From the NCBI RefSeq assembly GCF_000834635.1, contig NZ_JXQV01000009.1, forward strand, positions 1 to 64,000: a DNA stretch of 64,000 nucleotides. The letters run 5' to 3'. Positions within the stretch are counted from its first letter, which is position 1, and each line of letters begins with the position of its first letter. Origin of the DNA: Agrobacterium tumefaciens (GTDB lineage: Bacteria; Pseudomonadota; Alphaproteobacteria; Rhizobiales; Rhizobiaceae). The notes beneath the pieces were generated by a model that made no database searches, was not told the origin of the DNA, and saw only the letters and a program-made list of their open reading frames with translations. The position numbers and the translations under genes are program-made. Positions 58,425 through 64,000 of the stretch are shown piece after piece.

Positions 58425-59531
58425 GTGATCTCGCACAGCCGCCGACTGCTATCGTTGACCACAGCAATGGTCATCGCATCTACCGCGATTGCCTCTGCCG
58501 CACCGAGCGCAGAACTCGTTGCAGCCGCCAAGAAGGAAGGCATGCTGACGACCATCGCCCTGCCCCACGACTGGTGCGGTTACGGCGACGTTATCGCCTC
58601 CTTCAAGGCCAAGTATCCTGAAATCAAGGTCAATGAGCTGAACCCTGACGCCGGTTCTGCCGACGAAGTGGAAGCCATCAAGGCCAACAAGGACAATAAG
58701 GGCCCACAGGCTCCTGACGTGATCGACGTCGGTCTCGCATTCGGCCCACAGGCCAAGAAGGAAGGCCTTCTGCAGCCATACAAGGTTTCCACTTGGGACG
58801 AGATTCCTGACAATGTGAAGGATGCCGAAGGCTACTGGTACGGCGATTATTACGGCGTGATGTCCCTGTTCGTGAACAAGGACCTCGTGACCAACACGCC
58901 AAAGGATTGGGCCGATCTTCTGAAGCCTGAATACTCCGGCCAGGTCGCTCTTGCTGGTGACCCACGCGCCTCCAACCAGGCCATTCTCGGCGTTCTCGCA
59001 GCTGGTCTTGCCAGCGGCGCAAAGGACGGCAAGGCAGCTGGCGAAGCTGGTCTGAAGTTCTTCGGCGAGCTGAACAAGGCTGGCAACTTCCTGCCCGTTA
59101 TCGGCAAGGCTGGCACCGTTGCCCAGGGTGCGACACCAATCGTCGTTGCATGGGACTATAACGCGCTGTCATGGGCAAAGACCTTGAACGGCAACCCGCC
59201 AACAGAAGTTGTCGTGCCATCATCCGGCGTTCTGGCTGGCGTTTACGTGCAGGGCATCTCTGCCTACGCACCGCATCCAAACGCTGCAAAGCTTTGGATG
59301 GAGCACCTTTATTCCGACGACGGTCAGCTCGGCTGGTTGAAGGGCTTCTGCCACCCGATCCGCTTCAACGCTCTTGCCAAGGCCAACAAGATTCCAAAGG
59401 ATCTTCTGGACGCCCTGCCACCAGCAGCAGCCTATGAAAAGGCTGTCTTCCCAACGCTGGAAGACGTTGACGCCAACAAGGCTGCTGTTACCGGCGGCTG
59501 GGACAAGGTTGTCGGCGCGAACGTGAAATAA
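58425..59531 (+). CDS. ABC transporter periplasmic substrate-binding protein
   Basis: A 368-residue precursor with a signal peptide (about 1-26, ASA-APSA) and a type II periplasmic-binding fold of the iron/spermidine-putrescine/phosphonate group (class 1 family). The start is a GTG at 58425 with GAGGAG 9 nt upstream. Codon choice (many GCT, GTT, CCA, GGC) differs from its neighbours and suggests strong expression. Two permease genes and an ATPase gene follow; a 14-bp stem-loop sits just after this gene. The ligand is unknown; the neighbouring operon suggests an amine, amino alcohol or related compound. Confidence 0.85.
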   Translation: MISHSRRLLSLTTAMVIASTAIASAAPSAELVAAAKKEGMLTTIALPHDWCGYGDVIASFKAKYPEIKVNELNPDAGSADEVEAIKANKDNKGPQAPDVIDVGLAFGPQAKKEGLLQPYKVSTWDEIPDNVKDAEGYWYGDYYGVMSLFVNKDLVTNTPKDWADLLKPEYSGQVALAGDPRASNQAILGVLAAGLASGAKDGKAAGEAGLKFFGELNKAGNFLPVIGKAGTVAQGATPIVVAWDYNALSWAKTLNGNPPTEVVVPSSGVLAGVYVQGISAYAPHPNAAKLWMEHLYSDDGQLGWLKGFCHPIRFNALAKANKIPKDLLDALPPAAAYEKAVFPTLEDVDANKAAVTGGWDKVVGANVK

Positions 59532-59543
59532 CGACCAATACAT

Positions 59544-59573
59544 CTGCCCCGGACTTTTCAAAGTTCGGGGCAG
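59544..59573 (+). terminator. Stem-loop after the substrate-binding-protein gene
   Basis: CTGCCCCGGACTTT and AAAGTTCGGGGCAG pair over 14 bp (one G-U) around a very short loop, then CTGGTTTTATA. Such elements between a binding-protein gene and its permeases commonly lower distal expression. Confidence 0.65.
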
Positions 59574-59626
59574 CTGGTTTTATACAATGAAAAGACCGCT
59601 ATGATAGCGGCGTTCGGGAACGTGGT

Positions 59627-60517
59627 ATGTCATCAAACACTATGGGCGCGCCCTCGCGACCACCAGGACGGTTTCGCCCGAAGCTGGAATGGCTTGGCGT
59701 TTTGCCATTTGCAATTTTCATTCTTCTTTTTTTGATCATGCCGACGATGAAGATCGTCCTTGGCGCTTTTCAGAACCCGGACGGCGATTTCACGCTTGAA
59801 AACATTGCTGGCCTGTTCACCGAATCCATTCTTTCCGCCTACTGGATTTCCATTAAGATCAGCGTCTCATCTGCCCTACTCGGCTGTCTCATCGGCTTTG
59901 GCGTTGCCACCGCTGTTGTGCTGGGTGGTCTGCCGCAGAAAATCCGTTCGCCGCTTCTGACCTTTTCCGGCGTGGCATCGCAATTTGCAGGCGTGCCACT
60001 GGCCTTCGCCTTTATCGCCACACTCGGGCCTGTCGGCCTCGTGACCGTGTTTCTGAAAACACAGCTCGGCCTTGATCTGCGGCTTCTCGGATTCAACATC
60101 CTGTCCTTCTGGGGACTGACCGTCACCTATCTCTTCTTCCAGATCCCGCTGATGATCCTCATCATCACACCAGCCTTGGATGGCCTGAAGCGCGAATGGC
60201 GCGAGGCTGCGGAAATTCTGGGCGCCAGCGGCTTCCAATACTGGCGCATGGTGGCCTTCCCCATTCTGCTGCCCTCCATTCTCGGCACATTCTCGCTGCT
60301 GTTTGCCAATGCCTTCGGTGCTGTTGCAACGGCGATTGCGCTGACGGGCTCCTCGCTCAACATCGTGCCCATTCTGCTGTTTGCGCAAATTCGTGGTGAC
60401 GTGCTGGGCAATCCCCATCTCGGTTACGCGCTTGCCTTCGGCATGATCCTCGTGACCTGCATTGCCAACACGCTCTATATCTGGATGCGCACGCGCAGCG
60501 AGAGGTGGCTGAAATGA
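59627..60517 (+). CDS. ABC transporter permease 1
   Basis: Inner-membrane permease of 296 residues with six or seven helices and the binding-protein-dependent transport signature (EAAEILGASGFQYWRMVAFPILLPS, about 190-215) that contacts the ATPase. It resembles PotB/PhnU-type subunits. Its stop overlaps the next permease by 4 nt. It follows the substrate-binding gene by 95 nt, and its ATG has GGGAAC, a weak binding site, upstream. Confidence 0.87.
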   Translation: MSSNTMGAPSRPPGRFRPKLEWLGVLPFAIFILLFLIMPTMKIVLGAFQNPDGDFTLENIAGLFTESILSAYWISIKISVSSALLGCLIGFGVATAVVLGGLPQKIRSPLLTFSGVASQFAGVPLAFAFIATLGPVGLVTVFLKTQLGLDLRLLGFNILSFWGLTVTYLFFQIPLMILIITPALDGLKREWREAAEILGASGFQYWRMVAFPILLPSILGTFSLLFANAFGAVATAIALTGSSLNIVPILLFAQIRGDVLGNPHLGYALAFGMILVTCIANTLYIWMRTRSERWLK

Positions 60518-61296
60518 AGCGTATTTTTGCCTGGGGCGCATTGCTGTTCGGCCTTCTCTACTTCGCCCTGCCGCTGATCGGCATGACGAATTTCTCGCTC
60601 AAGATGCGGCGCGGCGAATATTCCTTCGACGCCTATGCCAAGGTGCTGGGCGATCCGCGCTTTCAGGAGACCTTCACCTTCTCGATCATGATGGCGCTGT
60701 GCACCATCATCTTCGGCATTCTGCTTGTGGTGCCAACGGCCTATTGGGTGCGGCTGAAACTGCCAGCCCTTCGTCCGGTCATCGAGTTCATCACGCTTTT
60801 GCCGCTCGTCATTCCGGCCATCGTCATCGTGTTCGGCTATATCAGGCTGTATAACACCTCCAGCTGGCTGCCGCTGACGGGCACGACATCAGGCACCAAC
60901 CTGCTGCTGATCTTCGGCTATACGACGCTTGCCCTGCCCTATATGTACCGCGCTGTCGATACCGGGCTTCGCACCATCGACATCGCCACGTTGACGGAAG
61001 CAGCCCAAAGTCTGGGCGCTGGATGGACCACCATTCTGGCGCGGATCATTCTGCCGAATGTTCTGGTTGCCGTTCTCTCCGGCGCGTTCCTGACCTTTGC
61101 CATCGTCATCGGTGAATTTACCATGGCGGCGCTTTTGAACCGCCCGGCCTTTGGCCCCTACATGCAATTGCTAGGCGCCAACCGTGCCTATGAGCCTGCC
61201 GCGCTCGCCGTTATCTCCTTCGGCATCACATGGGGCTGCCTGGGCCTTATTCAACTCGTCTCGCGCTATCACAAAGGCGCGCCTCCCAAGGCCTGA
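60514..61296 (+). CDS. ABC transporter permease 2
   Basis: Second membrane subunit, 260 residues, PotC-like, with six helices and the EAA loop TEAAQSLGAGWTTILARIILPNV (about 160-185). The ATG at 60514 overlaps the stop of permease 1 (ATGA); an ATG three codons upstream was passed over. Two permeases with separate genes fit an importer with a heterodimeric channel. Confidence 0.87.
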   Translation: MKRIFAWGALLFGLLYFALPLIGMTNFSLKMRRGEYSFDAYAKVLGDPRFQETFTFSIMMALCTIIFGILLVVPTAYWVRLKLPALRPVIEFITLLPLVIPAIVIVFGYIRLYNTSSWLPLTGTTSGTNLLLIFGYTTLALPYMYRAVDTGLRTIDIATLTEAAQSLGAGWTTILARIILPNVLVAVLSGAFLTFAIVIGEFTMAALLNRPAFGPYMQLLGANRAYEPAALAVISFGITWGCLGLIQLVSRYHKGAPPKA

Positions 61297-61307
61297 GGAT
61301 TTAATTT

Positions 61308-62366
<1,059 letters not shown>

Positions 62367-62447
62367 CGCACTGTTTCGTCCTCCGAAATCCGGCTAGATC
62401 GTTTCCAGCTAAAGGACGCGGTCTGAAGTCGTCTCAGGAGAATAGTC

Positions 62448-63491
62448 ATGCGTGCATTGTTTTACGAAACCTTCGGTGAGGCACCCCGCATAGCCAACCT
62501 GCCGGACCCGGAACCAACGCCGAGCGGCGTTGTCGTCGAGGTGAAGGCAACGGGTCTGTGCCGCAGCGACTGGCACGGCTGGATGGGCCATGACACCGAT
62601 ATCCAGCTGCCGCATGTGCCGGGACATGAATTTGCGGGCGTGATTTCAGCCGTCGGCAAAAATGTCATGCGGTTCAAGGTGGGTGACCGCGTCACCGTTC
62701 CCTTCGTGTCCGGCTGCGGCCATTGCCAGGAGTGCCGCTCCGGCAACCAGCAGGTTTGCGAAACACAGTTCCAGCCCGGTTTCACCCATTGGGGTTCCTA
62801 CGCGGAATACGTCGCCATCGACTATGCCGATCAGAATCTTGTGCATCTGCCAGAAGACATGGGTTTCGATACGGCGGCGAGCCTCGGCTGCCGCTTTGCC
62901 ACATCCTTCCGCGCCGTGGTTGATCAGGGACGCTTGAAGGGTGGCGAATGGCTGGCCGTGCATGGCTGCGGCGGCGTTGGCCTTTCCGCCATCATGATCG
63001 GCGCGGGGCTTGGCGCGCAAGTCATTGCCATTGATATAGCGGAAGACAAGCTGGCGCTGGCCCGGCAACTGGGCGCAACCGCCACCATCAACAGCCGCGA
63101 GGTTGCCGATGTGAGCGAGGCGGTGCGCGAGATCACCGGCGGCGGTGCACATGTCTCCGTCGATGCGCTCGGCCATCCCCAGACCTGCTGCAACTCGATC
63201 AGCAATCTGCGCCGTCGCGGACGCCACGTGCAGGTGGGTTTGATGCTGGCGGACCATGCGATGCCGCAGATCCCAATGGCGCGGGTCATTGCTCACGAGC
63301 TGGAAATCTACGGCAGCCACGGCATGCAGGCATGGCGCTATGACGACATGCTGGCCATGATCCGAAGCGGCAAACTCTCCCCCGAAAAGCTAATCGGCCG
63401 CCACATCTCGCTCACAGACGCCGTCACCGCCCTGCCCGGGATGAACACGTTTACCGATAGCGGCATCAGCATTATCGACCGGTTCGAGTGA
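62448..63491 (+). CDS. Zinc-dependent medium-chain alcohol dehydrogenase
   Basis: A 347-residue MDR-type alcohol dehydrogenase. Catalytic zinc ligands are Cys38 (GLCRSDWH), His60 and Glu61 (PGHEFAG) and probably Cys147; the structural zinc site is Cys90, Cys93, Cys96 and Cys104 ([15 protein letters not shown]). The cofactor motif is [12 protein letters not shown]. It is the last gene on the strand after the importer and gives the locus a second alcohol dehydrogenase, unrelated to the iron-type one. Substrate unknown. Confidence 0.9.
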   Translation: MRALFYETFGEAPRIANLPDPEPTPSGVVVEVKATGLCRSDWHGWMGHDTDIQLPHVPGHEFAGVISAVGKNVMRFKVGDRVTVPFVSGCGHCQECRSGNQQVCETQFQPGFTHWGSYAEYVAIDYADQNLVHLPEDMGFDTAASLGCRFATSFRAVVDQGRLKGGEWLAVHGCGGVGLSAIMIGAGLGAQVIAIDIAEDKLALARQLGATATINSREVADVSEAVREITGGGAHVSVDALGHPQTCCNSISNLRRRGRHVQVGLMLADHAMPQIPMARVIAHELEIYGSHGMQAWRYDDMLAMIRSGKLSPEKLIGRHISLTDAVTALPGMNTFTDSGISIIDRFE

Positions 63492-63563
63492 CATCAGGCG
63501 ATAGGCCTTTGGCTAGCTGGAAGCAATCCGCGCCCGTACTGTCGCCTCGGGAATAAATGGCCG

Positions 63564-63944
63564 TCAGGTTTTTGCCTGTTCATAAGCCCTGAACAGATCG
63601 GTTACGAGAACACCATTGATCCGCATGCCGGTTAGATCGGCGTCTCTGATGTCCGAGTCTGCCAATGTCACGCCGCTTATCGTGAGGCGTGATAGGTTGG
63701 CATTCGTGATGACGGCTCCCGACAGATTGACGTTATTGAAGCGCGCATCTGCCATGTTGATATCGTCAAGGACCGCTTCGCTTAAATTGGTGTCGGTGAA
63801 ACTTGCCTTCGTCAAGACGGCGTAAAACTGCGCGCCTGCGAGGTTTACACCATCAAAGTTAGCGCCTGACATATCAGCGTTCTTGTAATGCGCTCCATGC
63901 ATCTGAGGGCCATCGAATTGATTGTGCTCCTGGGGTTCAGCCAT
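63564..63944 (-). CDS. Pentapeptide-repeat protein
   Basis: A 126-residue protein built mainly of A(D/N)LxX pentapeptides (about 24-110: ADMSGANFDGVNLAGAQF, ANLSRLTISGVTL), which form a right-handed beta-helix. Roles of such proteins range from gyrase protection to unknown. The ATG at 63944 has GGAGG 10 nt upstream; a TTG six codons earlier was passed over. It ends 72 nt from the alcohol dehydrogenase stop on the opposite strand. No function is claimed. Confidence 0.8.
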   Translation of the reverse strand: MAEPQEHNQFDGPQMHGAHYKNADMSGANFDGVNLAGAQFYAVLTKASFTDTNLSEAVLDDINMADARFNNVNLSGAVITNANLSRLTISGVTLADSDIRDADLTGMRINGVLVTDLFRAYEQAKT

Positions 63945-64000
63945 TGCCCTATCCTCCGTCAAATCATAACGCGACCCGAAGAATGTCAGATTATGAAGAC

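Overview
The window looks like a chromosome segment of a Rhizobiaceae alphaproteobacterium, close to Agrobacterium/Rhizobium. The support is a classical alphaproteobacterial dcw (division and cell wall) cluster with a type-A RNase P RNA upstream of it, a pyrophosphate-dependent phosphofructokinase, the betaine-lipid pair btaA/btaB, two chemoreceptors ending in an xWEEF tail, and GC-rich, GCC/GGC-dominated codon use. No tRNA, rRNA, transposase, phage gene or CRISPR array was seen. Assignments rest on reading the sequence and on remembered family features; no database search was run. 

Region 1 (116-14954, minus strand): mraZ-rsmH-ftsL-ftsI-murE-murF-mraY-murD-ftsW-murG-murC-murB, tightly packed with several 4-nt ATGA overlaps. 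Upstream lie a candidate promoter embedded in four TGGGN repeats at an exact 10-bp period (the MraZ operator pattern), a CtrA-like site, and then rnpB. 

Region 2 (15012-28264): two tandem paralogous FAD amino-acid-oxidase-like enzymes, three lytic transglycosylases, an AmiD/AmpD-like amidase overlapping a TerB-DnaJ protein, PPi-phosphofructokinase, a LysE-family exporter, btaA-btaB behind a candidate Pho box, a GH25 muramidase lipoprotein, and an unlisted-size 25-residue membrane peptide gene with its own ribosome binding site and terminator. 

Region 3 (28293-38252): metF with an ArsR-methyltransferase fusion regulator behind a perfect 18-bp palindrome, SoxR divergent from a glyoxalase-fold gene with a textbook SoxR box, two methyl-accepting chemotaxis proteins and the ABC-F translation factor EttA. 

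Region 4 (38373-50032): a lipase-like hydrolase, a coupled CoA-transferase/ThDP-enzyme pair, HugZ-like protein, RidA, a small CRSGAR phosphatase-like protein, an aldose-epimerase-like protein, an L,D-transpeptidase, an SDR enzyme, a TetR-MFS efflux pair sharing an operator, and an orphan VirC1-like ParA ATPase. A structured 670-bp region without a supported gene follows. 

Region 5 (50701-63491): a locus centred on a divergent RpiR regulator. On the minus strand are an N-formylglutamate-amidohydrolase-like protein, an APC permease, a glutamine-synthetase-like gamma-glutamyl ligase, an aldehyde dehydrogenase and an iron-type alcohol dehydrogenase. On the plus strand are a complete ABC importer and a zinc alcohol dehydrogenase. 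The enzyme set fits catabolism of an amino alcohol through gamma-glutamylated intermediates, and this is the best candidate for an incompletely described system. The window ends with a pentapeptide-repeat protein.
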